Assembly (NCBI GenBank): GCA_963792075.1
Contig: CAWBUW010000012.1
Span: 2,108,001-2,172,000 of the forward strand
Reading direction: 5' to 3'
Length of the DNA stretch: 64,000 nt
DNA from: CAWBUW01 sp963792075
GTDB taxonomy: Bacteria; Chloroflexota; Anaerolineae; Anaerolineales; UBA4823
The notes under the pieces are model-generated. The model had not been told where the DNA came from. It saw only the letters and a program-made list of their open reading frames with translations, and ran no database searches. Shown in pieces: positions 1 to 8,898 of the stretch; the first letter of the stretch is position 1, and every line of letters starts with the position of its first letter. Position numbers and translations under genes: made by a program.

Positions 1-194
1 GGCGCAGCTTAAGTGTCGCATTTTTGCGCTCGTTTATTAACGAACGCCTTGGGGGGCGGTGGCTGCTGCGCGGGATATTTTGGTTGGAAGAGCGTTTCCC
101 ACATTTCTTCGGGGAGCGCGGGCAGTATCCGCTGATCGTAATCAGGCGGGTTGGGTAGGTATCGTGCCATTGAGTTTGCGCAAAGGAGAATGAA
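1..194. other. Upstream region without a confident gene
   Basis: No convincing gene is seen here. A short open frame on the minus strand (9 to about 170, 53 codons) has no ribosome binding site and no recognised family. The end of the region carries an AAAGGAG ribosome binding site at about 182-188 for the gene that starts at 195. An out-of-frame ATG at 190 is ignored because ATG 195 has the better spacing and opens the conserved frame. Confidence 0.5.
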
Positions 195-1202
195 ATGGAT
201 TGGAGCCAACAAGTTGTTCTGGTGACTGGAGGAACGGGGTCTTTTGGCAAGCAGTTTGTCGAGATCATGCTCCAGGAGTGCCATCCGGCCAAGCTGATCG
301 TTTTCAGCCGGGATGAGTTGAAACAACACGAGATGCGCGTGGCGGGTTTAGATCACCCCGACCTGCGCTATTTTATCGGGGACGTACGCGACGTGGAGCG
401 CTTGCGCCGTGCCATGCACGGGGTAACCGTCGTGGTGCACGCTGCGGCGTTGAAGCAGGTGCCGGCGTGCGAATACAACCCCATGGAAGCGATCAAGACC
501 AATATCCTGGGCAGCAGCAACGTGATTGAGGCGGCGCTGGATGCGGGGGTGAAGCAGGTCCTGGCACTGAGTACCGATAAAGCGGTCAACCCGGTGAACC
601 TGTATGGCGCCACCAAGTTGGCCGCAGAAAAGTTGTTTGTGCAAAGCAACTCGTACGCCGCCGGGACGAGAACCCGCTTTAGCTGCGTGCGCTATGGCAA
701 CGTCGTCGGCAGCCGCGGCAGCGTGGTGCCGGTCTTTATCCGCCAACGCCAGACCGGCAAGTTGACCATTACCGACGACCGCATGACGCGCTTCTGGCTG
801 ACGCTGGACCAGGGTGTGCGTTTCGTGATCCACTGCATCGAGCAGATGCAGGGGGGCGAAGTGTTTGTGCCCAAGATCCCCAGCACACGCATCATTGACC
901 TGGCGCGGGTGATCGCCCCAGAAGCGGAATATGACATTGTGGGAATTCGCCCGGGTGAGAAGCTGCATGAGGTGCTGATCTCAGAAGATGAATCGCGCTC
1001 AACGGTGGAGCGGGAGGAAATGTTCATCGTCAAGCCTGCCGCGACTCTGTGGCAGCGTGACCTGGCGTATGAAGGCAAGCCGCTGCCAGACGGCTTCCGC
1101 TATTCCAGCGACAACAACCCGGTCTGGTTAACCGAAGCGCAGATCCGGGAGATTGTGGCTCCCTTCGAAAAAGGGTCTACGCTGCAGGAGGCGGTTGGGT
1201 AA
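195..1202 (+). CDS. pseB: UDP-N-acetylglucosamine 4,6-dehydratase, PseB-like
   Basis: This is an extended short-chain dehydrogenase of the PseB/FlaA1 type. The family removes water from UDP-GlcNAc to give a UDP-4-keto-6-deoxy sugar, the first step to pseudaminic-acid-like and other deoxyamino sugars in the cytoplasm. The NAD-binding motif TGGTGSFG is at residues 11-18, the family signature SRDELKQHEM at 38-47, and the YxxxK pair is Tyr137/Lys141 inside STDKAVNPVNLYGATK. The 335-residue length fits the short soluble PseB form rather than the long membrane PglF/WbpM form. ATG 195 follows AAAGGAG. The stop overlaps the start of the next gene, so the two are probably co-translated. The exact stereochemistry (PseB versus LegB-like) cannot be read from sequence alone. 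Confidence 0.85.
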   Translation: MDWSQQVVLVTGGTGSFGKQFVEIMLQECHPAKLIVFSRDELKQHEMRVAGLDHPDLRYFIGDVRDVERLRRAMHGVTVVVHAAALKQVPACEYNPMEAIKTNILGSSNVIEAALDAGVKQVLALSTDKAVNPVNLYGATKLAAEKLFVQSNSYAAGTRTRFSCVRYGNVVGSRGSVVPVFIRQRQTGKLTITDDRMTRFWLTLDQGVRFVIHCIEQMQGGEVFVPKIPSTRIIDLARVIAPEAEYDIVGIRPGEKLHEVLISEDESRSTVEREEMFIVKPAATLWQRDLAYEGKPLPDGFRYSSDNNPVWLTEAQIREIVAPFEKGSTLQEAVG

Positions 1203-2182
1203 TGCGCGTTTTGGTGACGGGCGCCTCGGGCTTGCTGGGGTTGAACCTGGCCTATGAGATCTCAGGAGCGCTGGACAGCCAGCCCCAGACGGTTACATAT
1301 ACCAGGCATGTTGTGACTGGCACGATGAACGAACATCCCTTGCGTACGGATGTGTTCGTCACCCGGCAAGTGGATTTGTTGGCTCCGGGCGCATTAGAGC
1401 GCCTGCTGGAAGATGCCCAGCCTGACTGGGTGATCCATTGCGCCGCGCTGGCAAACCTGGACGCATGTGAGGCGAGCCCGGAGCTGGCGCGCCAACTCAA
1501 TACAGAATTGCCCCGGCGTTTGGCGCAGCTTGTTGCCAATGGGGGTGCGTGCTTCCTGCACGTCTCTACCGATTCGGTATTCGATGGGCAGCGCGGCGGC
1601 TACACAGAACTGGATACGCCCGCACCTCCGGGAGTATATTCCCAGACCAAGCTGGATGGGGAATTGGCTGTGTTAGAAGCCAACCCACAGGCCGTCGTAG
1701 CGCGGGTGAATTTGTTTGGCTGGAGCCTGGCGGGCAAGCGTAGTTTAGGCGAATTTTTTGTCAACAACCTGCGCGCCGGCAAACCGGTGATGGGTTTTAC
1801 GGATGTGATTTTCTGTCCGCTGTTGGCGAATGACCTGGCTTGGATCTTTTGTGAGATGCTGGAGAAAGGTCTGTGTGGGTTGTACCACACGGTATCCTCT
1901 GAATGCCTGAGTAAATACGAGTTCGGGCTGTTGCTGGCGCGGCGTTTTGGCCTGGATGGCAGCCTGATCCGGCCGACCAGGGTGGCGCAAAGCGGGTTGA
2001 AAGCCGCGCGTTCGCCCAACCTCGATCTAAAAACCGATAAGCTGGCCAGCGCGCTGGGGCATGCGCTCCCCACGGTTGGGCCAGCAATTGAACGCTTTTA
2101 CCAACTCGAGCAGCAGGGTTACCCACAAATGCTGAGGGCGTTGGAATGCCCGGCGACTGAAGGAGGATCTCATGGAAATTAA
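1202..2182 (+). CDS. RmlD-like NAD(P)-dependent sugar reductase
   Basis: The protein belongs to the RmlD (dTDP-4-dehydrorhamnose reductase) branch of extended SDRs, which reduce 4-keto nucleotide sugars. The N-terminal Rossmann motif TGASGLLG starts at residue 6, a THxSTD-like segment (LHVSTDSVFDG) lies mid-protein, and the catalytic YSQTK (YxxxK) motif follows it. It overlaps the upstream dehydratase by 1 nt and the downstream NeuB homologue by 11 nt. It may reduce the 4-keto product of the first gene or a related intermediate. The true substrate is unknown. It is unlikely to be a genuine rhamnose enzyme because no rmlABC genes are present in the window. Confidence 0.75.
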   Translation: MRVLVTGASGLLGLNLAYEISGALDSQPQTVTYTRHVVTGTMNEHPLRTDVFVTRQVDLLAPGALERLLEDAQPDWVIHCAALANLDACEASPELARQLNTELPRRLAQLVANGGACFLHVSTDSVFDGQRGGYTELDTPAPPGVYSQTKLDGELAVLEANPQAVVARVNLFGWSLAGKRSLGEFFVNNLRAGKPVMGFTDVIFCPLLANDLAWIFCEMLEKGLCGLYHTVSSECLSKYEFGLLLARRFGLDGSLIRPTRVAQSGLKAARSPNLDLKTDKLASALGHALPTVGPAIERFYQLEQQGYPQMLRALECPATEGGSHGN

Positions 2183-3245
2183 GATTGGCCAACGCTTGAT
2201 TGGCCCCAAGCATCCGACTTATTTCATTGCAGACGTGGCTGCCAATCACGATGGCGACCTGGAACGCGCCAAACTGCTGATCCGCCTGTGCAAAGAAGCG
2301 GGCGCCGACGCGGCCAAGTTCCAGAATTTCCGCGCCCCGAAGATCGTCTCGGATTACGGCTTCCGCCACCTGGCTGGGGGTGGACAGGTTTCGCACCAGG
2401 CGGCCTGGAAGAAATCGGTTTTCCAGGTTTATTCGGAAGCATCCATTCCCTTCGAATGGACGGAAATCTTGAAGGAAGAATGTGACCGGGTGGGATTGGA
2501 TTTCTTCTCCGCGCCGTATGACTTCGAAGCAATCGACATGCTCGATCCTTATGTAAAGATGTATAAAGCTGGCTCAGGCGAGATCGATTGGATCGAAGCG
2601 CTGGAACTTATGGCGAAGAAGAACAAGCCGTTCTTCGTCGCTACCGGTGCATCGACAATTGGGGAAGTACAGCGGGCAGTGCATGCGATTCTAAAGATCA
2701 ACCCGCAGTTGGTGCTGATGCAATGTAATACCAATTACACTGCCAGCCCGGATAATTACGACCACTTGCACCTGAACGTACTGCGCACCTATGCGACGAT
2801 GTTCCCGGATGTGATCTTGGGGCTATCGGACCATACCCACGCGGTTGCGCCGGTGCTGGGCGCAGTGACTTTAGGAGCGCGCGTCATCGAGCGGCATTTT
2901 ACCGACAGCAATCGGCGCGAGGGGCCCGATCACAAATTTGCCATGAACCCGGAAACCTGGGCCAAGATGGTGGAAGAGACCCGCCTGTTAGAACGCGCGC
3001 TTGGCTCGGCAGATAAGTTTGTTGCTGAGAATGAGGTGCAGACCGCGGTGATCCAGAGGCGCTGCCTGAGGGCGGCGCGGGATATCCGGGCGGGCGAGAT
3101 CTTGACGCGGGAGATGATTGACGTGCTGCGCCCGGCCGCTCCAGGTGCAATCTTGCCGCATGAGATCCAGGCCGTGGTTGGCACCCGGGCACTGCAAGAT
3201 ATCCCCTTTGGCAAAGAGCTGCGTTGGACGGATATTGGAGCGTAG
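2172..3245 (+). CDS. NeuB-family nonulosonate synthase with SAF domain
   Basis: NeuB-family enzymes condense phosphoenolpyruvate with a 6-carbon amino sugar to give a 9-carbon sialic-acid-like sugar. The TIM-barrel part covers about residues 1-285, with an FIADVAANHDGDLERAK motif near the N terminus, KFQNF, and the conserved SDHTHAVAPVLGAVTLGA and ERHFT segments. A C-terminal SAF (antifreeze-like) domain covers about 290-357, beginning near RRCLRAARDIRAGEILTREM. The 357-residue length is normal for the full family. It overlaps the reductase by 11 nt. The set PseB, reductase and NeuB suggests a pseudaminic- or legionaminic-type product, but no PseC, PseH or PseG homologue is seen nearby, so the exact sugar is open. 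Confidence 0.88.
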   Translation: MEIKIGQRLIGPKHPTYFIADVAANHDGDLERAKLLIRLCKEAGADAAKFQNFRAPKIVSDYGFRHLAGGGQVSHQAAWKKSVFQVYSEASIPFEWTEILKEECDRVGLDFFSAPYDFEAIDMLDPYVKMYKAGSGEIDWIEALELMAKKNKPFFVATGASTIGEVQRAVHAILKINPQLVLMQCNTNYTASPDNYDHLHLNVLRTYATMFPDVILGLSDHTHAVAPVLGAVTLGARVIERHFTDSNRREGPDHKFAMNPETWAKMVEETRLLERALGSADKFVAENEVQTAVIQRRCLRAARDIRAGEILTREMIDVLRPAAPGAILPHEIQAVVGTRALQDIPFGKELRWTDIGA

Positions 3246-3295
3246 AAGAATGTCGATCCAGGCGATCGAGGCTCGGCTGATCGATGAGGAAGACA

Positions 3296-3394
3296 CCCTC
3301 ACCCTGCCCTCTCCCAAAGGGAGAGGGGGAAGAGGTCTTACCCCTCCCCCAACGGGGGAGGGAAGCGTTGGCGTAGCCAACGCAGGGTGAGGGG
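3296..3394. repeat. Multi-hairpin palindromic repeat (REP-like)
   Basis: The spacer between the NeuB homologue and the GT4 gene holds a compact structured repeat. Terminal inverted repeats (CCCTCACCCTGC at 3296-3307 and its complement at 3382-3393) enclose three hairpins: CCCTCTCCC/GGGAGAGGG at 3307-3327, a C-rich/G-rich pair at about 3343-3362, and GCGTTGGC/GCCAACGC at 3365-3383. Translation gives the TLPSPKGRGG-type peptide that often appears as a spurious protein from such repeats. No gene is called inside it. Confidence 0.75.
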
Positions 3395-3403
3395 CTAAGT
3401 TAA

Positions 3404-4531
3404 GTGAAAATCCTCTATTTCACCCGCGACTATACCACGCATGACCACCGTTTTCTGAGCGCCCTGGCGCAGACAGAGCACCAGGTGGCTTATTTACGCT
3501 TGGAGCAGCGCGGGCATACGTTGGAGGACCGGGCGCTACCGCCGCAGATCGAGCAAATTTCCTGGAAGGGGGGACGGCAGCCGTTCAGTTATGGGAACCT
3601 GCTGCCGCTGCTGCTCGACTTGAAACGGGTGATCCGGGAAGTGCAGCCAGACATGATCCAGGCAGGGCCGGTCCAGACCGCCGCGTTTCTGGTGGCGCTG
3701 GCGGGGCACTGCCGGTTGGTGAGCATGTCATGGGGTTATGACCTGCTGCATGATGCCCAGCGCAATGCGCTCTGGCGCTGGATGACACGCTTCACGCTGA
3801 GCCGCAGCGCAGCGCTGGTAGGAGACTGCGATCCGGTGCGCCAGCAGGCGATTGCCTTTGGCATGCCAGGCGAGCGGATTGTGACTTTCCCGTGGGGCGT
3901 AGATCTCAAGCATTTTACCCCGGCAGGCAAGACAGAAGAGCCTGGGAAAACCCTGACGGGTGAAGCTGCCGCCCCTCTGTGTTTGCTTTCTACCCGCAGT
4001 TGGGAACCGATTTACGGCGTAGAAGTGCTGGCGCGCGGCTTTGCCCAGGCTGCGCAGCGTTTGGGGCCCGATCAAGTGCAGTTGGTGATGTTGGGGAATG
4101 GGCCCCTGGCTGGCACTCTGCGCCAGATTTTCAACCGGGCAGGGGTGAGTGAGCGGGTGTTCTTTCCTGGACAGGTCAACCAAAGCGAGCTGCCGCGCTA
4201 TTATCAGCAGGCAGACCTGTACCTGAGCGCCTCGCGCACCGATGGAACTTCCATTTCGCTGTTGGAAGCGCTGGCATGTGGAACGCCTGTGTTGCTTTCG
4301 GATATTCCCGGCAACCGGGGATGGCTGGAGCCGGGCGTGCAGGGCTGGTATTTCAAAGATGGCGACGCTGAGTCACTCGCCCAGGCGATTGTGCATGCGG
4401 CTGATCAGCGCCAGCGGCTGTTTGAAATGGGCAGCGCCGCGCGGGCGCTGGCTGAGGCGCGCGCTGATTGGGTAAAGAATTTTCCAAAACTATTGGAGGC
4501 CTATGCAATTGCAACCACCCCCGTCCCTTAA
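3404..4531 (+). CDS. GT4-family glycosyltransferase
   Basis: This is a GT-B fold retaining glycosyltransferase of family GT4, probably adding a sugar to a lipid-linked or surface glycan on the cytoplasmic side. The donor-binding half has the usual LYLSASRTDGTSISLLEAL segment followed by CGTPVLLSDIPGN, which carries the EX7E-like region. The start is GTG at 3404, just after the hairpin repeat; the ribosome binding site is weak. The 3' end overlaps the next gene by 29 nt. Donor and acceptor cannot be inferred. Confidence 0.8.
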   Translation: MKILYFTRDYTTHDHRFLSALAQTEHQVAYLRLEQRGHTLEDRALPPQIEQISWKGGRQPFSYGNLLPLLLDLKRVIREVQPDMIQAGPVQTAAFLVALAGHCRLVSMSWGYDLLHDAQRNALWRWMTRFTLSRSAALVGDCDPVRQQAIAFGMPGERIVTFPWGVDLKHFTPAGKTEEPGKTLTGEAAAPLCLLSTRSWEPIYGVEVLARGFAQAAQRLGPDQVQLVMLGNGPLAGTLRQIFNRAGVSERVFFPGQVNQSELPRYYQQADLYLSASRTDGTSISLLEALACGTPVLLSDIPGNRGWLEPGVQGWYFKDGDAESLAQAIVHAADQRQRLFEMGSAARALAEARADWVKNFPKLLEAYAIATTPVP

Positions 4532-6032
4532 ACCGAATCCTTTGGTCGCCAGGATCACTGCTCTTGTAAATTGGGGAGCCAGGACTGCGGAGTTCTACCT
4601 GCGGGCCTTGTTCTATCCCGACGTAGAAGCTCAGCAGCGTTGGTTCGCCTGGGGCGTATTAATTGCGTGCTATTTAGCCGGGCTGTATTTTTGGGGCACT
4701 TTTTTGAACTGGGGCCGGTTCAATTATAACTATGAGGATTGGGCAGCCATCAACCTGCCGCGCATTGCATTTGTGAAAGACGCGGTGAGCAAAGGTCAGT
4801 TGCCGTTGCATATGTCAGAAACGGCTCATCTACATAACCTGACAGACCGCTATCTTGCCATGCATGATGTGATCCTCTCACCCCAAATGGTCGTGCTGCC
4901 CTTTATTCACGTGTTGACCTATGTCGTCATCAATACGTTGGGATTTTATTCTTTGGGGTTCCTGGGCCTTCTCTGGCTGCGGCGCAGGTTTTCGTTATCC
5001 TTGTCCGCTTTTATCATCTTATTCGTTCTGACCAATCTGAACGGTCACCTCATTGCTCACATTGCAGTGGGGCATGTTTACTGGTGGGTAAACTTCCTGT
5101 TCCCCCTCTTCGCGGCCCTTGTATTTCAGGCTTTAGATGGCGGGCAAGGTTGGAAGTGGACTGCCAGCGTGGCATTCTTGCTGTTCTTTATTTATCTCAA
5201 TGGTGGTTTTCACCAATTTGTCTGGCTGTTGATTTTTCTGATCCTCCTCGGAGCTGCTTCGCGCCGGCTGCTGGGGCTGATGTTCCAAACGGTGATTGCT
5301 ACGGTCTGCCTGAGCCTGTTCCGCATTCTGCCACCTATCTTACTCCTGGGGTCTTTTGATAAGGCGATGTTAGGGGGCTACCCATCCCTGTTGAAGGTTT
5401 TGGAAAGCCTGACTGTCCTCAAAGTCCCTGGTCAAGATCCTGTGAGCATCGTCGCGGACGTCGGCCAATTGGTAGGGTGGTGGGAGTTTGACCTCTATAT
5501 CGGCGTCTTGGGCGCAGCATTCATCCTTCTGGCAGGCATTCTCGGTTGGCTGCGCGGATCCAGTCGCCATCCTGGCTTTCATGAATTAAGCCTTCCGATC
5601 GTTTTTACTTTTGTGCTGGCAATCGGGAATTTGCACCGATTGGTAAATTGGGTGCCCCTGTTTGCGGGTGAACGGGTTACTTCACGGATCATTTACGCTC
5701 CTTTTATCTTCCTGGCAGTCCTGGCAGTGATCCGTTATCAAGACTGGCTGCAAGACCATAAACAGCCTGCGGCTGTACTGGCCGCACAAGGTGTACTCAT
5801 CCTGGTAGGAGTGAAAGATATGTGGCATCAAGGCAGCTTGTGGAACGTGGGCCAGGCCTTGAAGGCGTTTCCGATCACTCCGGTGAACTTAAGTATAAAA
5901 GTCGTAATGAACCACCCCGACCCGGCTTATTTTTGGATGGTCGGCATTGGTGCGGCTCTCTCGTTATTGACGGCTGTATTCCTGATCTGGAAGGCAATCC
6001 GTCCGAAAGGTGATGAACGTGTTACCCGGTGA
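4503..6032 (+). CDS. Polytopic membrane protein of the glycan locus
   Basis: This 509-residue integral membrane protein has about ten or more hydrophobic segments, beginning near residue 48 (WFAWGVLIACYLAGLYFWG) and ending near residue 495. A long loop after the first segment contains NYNYEDWAAINLPR, and a charged tail ends the protein. The layout resembles GT-C type glycosyltransferases or YfhO-like membrane proteins that use polyprenyl-linked sugars, but I see no decisive motif. It starts inside the preceding GT4 gene and overlaps the next gene by 20 nt. A role in polymerisation or in modifying the glycan outside the membrane is a guess from context. Confidence 0.65.
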   Translation: MQLQPPPSLKPNPLVARITALVNWGARTAEFYLRALFYPDVEAQQRWFAWGVLIACYLAGLYFWGTFLNWGRFNYNYEDWAAINLPRIAFVKDAVSKGQLPLHMSETAHLHNLTDRYLAMHDVILSPQMVVLPFIHVLTYVVINTLGFYSLGFLGLLWLRRRFSLSLSAFIILFVLTNLNGHLIAHIAVGHVYWWVNFLFPLFAALVFQALDGGQGWKWTASVAFLLFFIYLNGGFHQFVWLLIFLILLGAASRRLLGLMFQTVIATVCLSLFRILPPILLLGSFDKAMLGGYPSLLKVLESLTVLKVPGQDPVSIVADVGQLVGWWEFDLYIGVLGAAFILLAGILGWLRGSSRHPGFHELSLPIVFTFVLAIGNLHRLVNWVPLFAGERVTSRIIYAPFIFLAVLAVIRYQDWLQDHKQPAAVLAAQGVLILVGVKDMWHQGSLWNVGQALKAFPITPVNLSIKVVMNHPDPAYFWMVGIGAALSLLTAVFLIWKAIRPKGDERVTR

Positions 6033-6876
6033 AAAAACAACCAGGGTGGTTGCAATCGTACAGGCACGCATGTCTTCTTCCCGGCTGCCTGGGAAGGTGA
6101 TGCGCGAAATCCTGGACCAGCCCATGCTGGTGCAGGTCATGGAGCGCTTGAGCCGGGCGGAATCATTGCACCAGGTGATTGTGGCGACAACAACGGAAGC
6201 CGCGGATGACCCCGTCGCTGCGTTGTGCCAGAAGCAAGGCTACGCGTATTTCCGCGGCAGCTTGCAAGATGTTTTGGATCGTTTTTACCAGGCAGCCCTG
6301 GCTTACCACGCAGACGTCGTCGTGCGGGTAACCGCGGACTGCCCGTTGATTGATCCCGCTGTCGTGGACCTGACGGTGCGGGCCTTTCTGGGGCAGGTAA
6401 AACCGCCTGCTCAACGGACCAGTTTGGGCGCTATTCCTCCGTATGATTTTGCCTCTAACCGTTTACCTCCACCGTGGAAGCGTACCTTCCCGATCGGGCT
6501 GGATACAGAGGTGGTCAGCTTTGCCGCCCTGGAAAGAGCCTGGAAAGAAGCAGCTCAGCAGCACCAACGCGAGCATGTGCTGCCGTACCTGTACGATGAT
6601 ATTGGGGTGGACTTTGACCAGCCTTCACGGTTCCGGGTGCTGGTGGTGGATTGGACGCAGGATTATAGCAGCCTGCGTTGGACCGTGGACACACCCCAAG
6701 ACCTGGATCTGGTACAGCGCATCTTCTCTGCCTTTGGGCACAATCGATTTGGCTGGCAGGATGTGCTGGCTCTGTTCGAGCGCCAGCCTGAGCTGGCGCA
6801 GATCAATGCGGCGATAGAGCATAAGACCGCGTTCGATGTCGACCAGCGGTCCATCCGTCCGGAGAAGAAATCGTGA
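6013..6876 (+). CDS. SpsF-like cytidylyltransferase
   Basis: The protein matches the SpsF/KdsB-like nucleotidyltransferase family, which activates acidic sugars with CTP. The signature VQARMSSSRLPGKVM near residues 16-30 is the nucleotide-binding loop, and RVTADCPLIDP carries the metal-binding Asp. ATG 6013 is preferred over the adjacent GTG 6010 because GAAAGG lies just upstream. It overlaps the membrane protein gene by 20 nt and the next gene by 4 nt. It is one of three nucleotidyltransferases in the locus (also 13005 and 17783). Its sugar substrate is unknown. Confidence 0.8.
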   Translation: MNVLPGEKTTRVVAIVQARMSSSRLPGKVMREILDQPMLVQVMERLSRAESLHQVIVATTTEAADDPVAALCQKQGYAYFRGSLQDVLDRFYQAALAYHADVVVRVTADCPLIDPAVVDLTVRAFLGQVKPPAQRTSLGAIPPYDFASNRLPPPWKRTFPIGLDTEVVSFAALERAWKEAAQQHQREHVLPYLYDDIGVDFDQPSRFRVLVVDWTQDYSSLRWTVDTPQDLDLVQRIFSAFGHNRFGWQDVLALFERQPELAQINAAIEHKTAFDVDQRSIRPEKKS

Positions 6877-7844
6877 ACCGGATTTTGACCCTCTTCACTG
6901 CTCCCAAGCCCTTTACGAACCCACACATCGCCGCGATCCAGCGCAATGCGCTGCGCTGCTGGATGAATCTGGGAGCGGAGGTGCAGGTCATCGTGATCGG
7001 AGAGGAAGCAGGGCTTGCAGAGGCCGCCGCGGAATTGGGTGTACAGCATGTGCCGCAGGTACGGCGCAACGCGCAGGGCACGCCCCTGGTCAGCGATATT
7101 TTTGAGCAAGCGCGGCGTCATTCCGACAGCCCGCTCCTGGCTTATGTCAATGCAGATATGCTGCTGCTGCACGACTTCGTGACTGCGGCTCGCACCCTGA
7201 GCGAGTCCGCCGAGAAATTTTTGATAGTCGGGCAGCGTTGGGACTTGGACATGAGTTTGTCAGATGGATGCACCCGGCAGTTGGCGTTTGAGACTGATTG
7301 GGACCCCGATCTGCGGGCGGAAGTGCAGCAGCGCGGGCGTCTCCACCCGCCGGGAGGAAGCGATTATTTTATCTTTCCCAGGGCCTGCTTCACCGAAATG
7401 CCTGCCTTTGCAATTGGCCGGGCGGGCTGGGATAACTGGATGTTTTTCTACGCGCGGCAGCAGGGCTGGCCTGTTGTCGATGCAACCTCCGCGCTGATGG
7501 TGATCCACCAGGACCATGATTACAGCCACCTTCCGGGTGGACAGCCGCATTACCGGATGCCGGAAACAACCGAGAATGTGCGCCTGGCGGGCGGACGGAG
7601 GACGATCTTCACGCTGCACGACGCCGATTTTAAGTTGGAACAGAGCCGGTTACAGCCGGCCCCTGTGCGCGGGGCCAGGCGGATGCGAGAATGGGAGACT
7701 TGGCCGCTGCGCAAGTTGCGCGGCCGCCCGGCTTTTGTGTTGGGCGAGGTGACTTTTGCACTGTTCCATCCGGGCAAAGCCTGGGGTGAGCTGCGCGGCC
7801 GGGCGCAATATTGGCTGAAGCAGCGTGGCCTGGGGAAAAAGTGA
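6873..7844 (+). CDS. GT-A-like glycosyltransferase
   Basis: The 323-residue protein looks like a GT-A fold glycosyltransferase but is not an ordinary GT2. The start MNRILTLFTAPKPF leads to a nucleotide-binding-like half, and AYVNADMLLL (about residues 90-99) sits where a DXD-type metal motif is expected. A later DNWMFFYARQQGWPVVDAT segment resembles acceptor-side motifs of such enzymes. The GTG start overlaps the preceding TGA in a GTGA arrangement, which argues for coupled translation. Donor and acceptor are unknown. Confidence 0.65.
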   Translation: MNRILTLFTAPKPFTNPHIAAIQRNALRCWMNLGAEVQVIVIGEEAGLAEAAAELGVQHVPQVRRNAQGTPLVSDIFEQARRHSDSPLLAYVNADMLLLHDFVTAARTLSESAEKFLIVGQRWDLDMSLSDGCTRQLAFETDWDPDLRAEVQQRGRLHPPGGSDYFIFPRACFTEMPAFAIGRAGWDNWMFFYARQQGWPVVDATSALMVIHQDHDYSHLPGGQPHYRMPETTENVRLAGGRRTIFTLHDADFKLEQSRLQPAPVRGARRMREWETWPLRKLRGRPAFVLGEVTFALFHPGKAWGELRGRAQYWLKQRGLGKK

Positions 7845-7872
7845 GGTAGCTAGAAAATGGTAAAGGGAACCT

Positions 7873-8832
7873 ATGCGTAAAGGGCAAAATCCGGCGAAGT
7901 TCGTGACGCACGTGGCGCAGCCGCAGCGGATCACGGTAGCGGTCTTGAACTACATCCCGTTCTTGAGCGGTTTCTATGCTCAGACATTGGATGTATTGAA
8001 GACCTGCCTGGGAACGATCTGGGAAAACAGTGATCTGCCGTATGACCTGCTGGTATTCGATAATGGCTCGTGCCAGGAAGTGATTGATTACCTCACGGAC
8101 GCTCAAGATGAGGGGAAGATCCAGTATTTGATGCTCTCCGAGAAGAATATGGGTAAGGGGGGGGCCTGGAACATGATGCTCAAAGCGGCACCAGGGGAGA
8201 TTATCGCTTATACCGATAACGACGCCTATTTTTATCCTGGGTGGTTGTCCAAATCTGTGCAGATCCTGGAACATTTCCCCCGCGTGGGGATGGTGACCAG
8301 CCGGCCTTTCCGTACCAACCCGGAATATTATTCCAATACCCTGCGCTGGGCCGGACAGACCGCGCAGGTACACCTGGAGCGCGGCCAGTTCATTCCCTGG
8401 GAGGAGTTCAAGGCATTTGATATGAGCCTGGGCACACCTGAAGAAGAAGTACGCCAGCGGTACGAAGTGACGGAAGATGTACGCATCACGTATGCGGGGT
8501 TGACTGCGCAAGCTGGCGCCAGCCACTGGCAGTTCGTGTGTTATAAATCGGTAATGGATGCGTTCCTGCCCTTCAACATGGAACGGCCCATGGGGCAGGT
8601 GAAACAGCTTGACCAGCGTATGAATGAGGCAGGCTACCTGCGCTTGATGCCGGTAGAGTTCCTGGCGCAGAATATGAGCAACCGCCTGGATTGGATCCAT
8701 TCGCCGGGAGAAGCTGCCGGTGCGGCTGGCGCAAACAAACCGGGGTTGTGGAAGCGGGCGATCCAGCAGCCGCTGCTCAAGCGGGTGCTGCTGGGCGTGT
8801 ACGACCGCATCTTTCGTTGGTATTACGAATAA
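7873..8832 (+). CDS. GT2-family glycosyltransferase
   Basis: This is an inverting GT-A glycosyltransferase of family GT2. The N-terminal half contains the core strand ITVAVLNYIPFL, LVFDNGSCQE (nucleotide binding) and AYTDNDAYFYPGW, whose DND acts as the DXD metal site. An AAGGGA ribosome binding site precedes ATG 7873. It is separated by 28 nt from the previous gene and followed immediately by a long palindrome (8838-8880). A role in extending the surface glycan is inferred from context only. Confidence 0.78.
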   Translation: MRKGQNPAKFVTHVAQPQRITVAVLNYIPFLSGFYAQTLDVLKTCLGTIWENSDLPYDLLVFDNGSCQEVIDYLTDAQDEGKIQYLMLSEKNMGKGGAWNMMLKAAPGEIIAYTDNDAYFYPGWLSKSVQILEHFPRVGMVTSRPFRTNPEYYSNTLRWAGQTAQVHLERGQFIPWEEFKAFDMSLGTPEEEVRQRYEVTEDVRITYAGLTAQAGASHWQFVCYKSVMDAFLPFNMERPMGQVKQLDQRMNEAGYLRLMPVEFLAQNMSNRLDWIHSPGEAAGAAGANKPGLWKRAIQQPLLKRVLLGVYDRIFRWYYE

Positions 8833-8837
8833 AAAAC

Positions 8838-8880
8838 ATGCAGGTATCAGGCGCTGCATTGCAGCGCCTGATACCTGCAT
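8838..8880. repeat. Perfect 21-bp intergenic palindrome
   Basis: Two perfect 21-bp arms (8838-8858 and 8860-8880) flank a single T. The left arm begins ATGCAGGTATCAGG. It lies six bases after a stop codon and 18 bases before the next start, both genes being on the plus strand. There is no U-tract after it, so it is not a standard intrinsic terminator. It belongs to the group of long intergenic palindromes in this window. Confidence 0.9.
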
Positions 8881-8898
8881 AACAAGTATAGAGGCATA

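Noticed and set aside
9..329. 106-codon minus-strand open frame at the window start
   Set aside because: It runs antisense into the well-supported PseB-like gene, has no ribosome binding site and matches no family I recognise.
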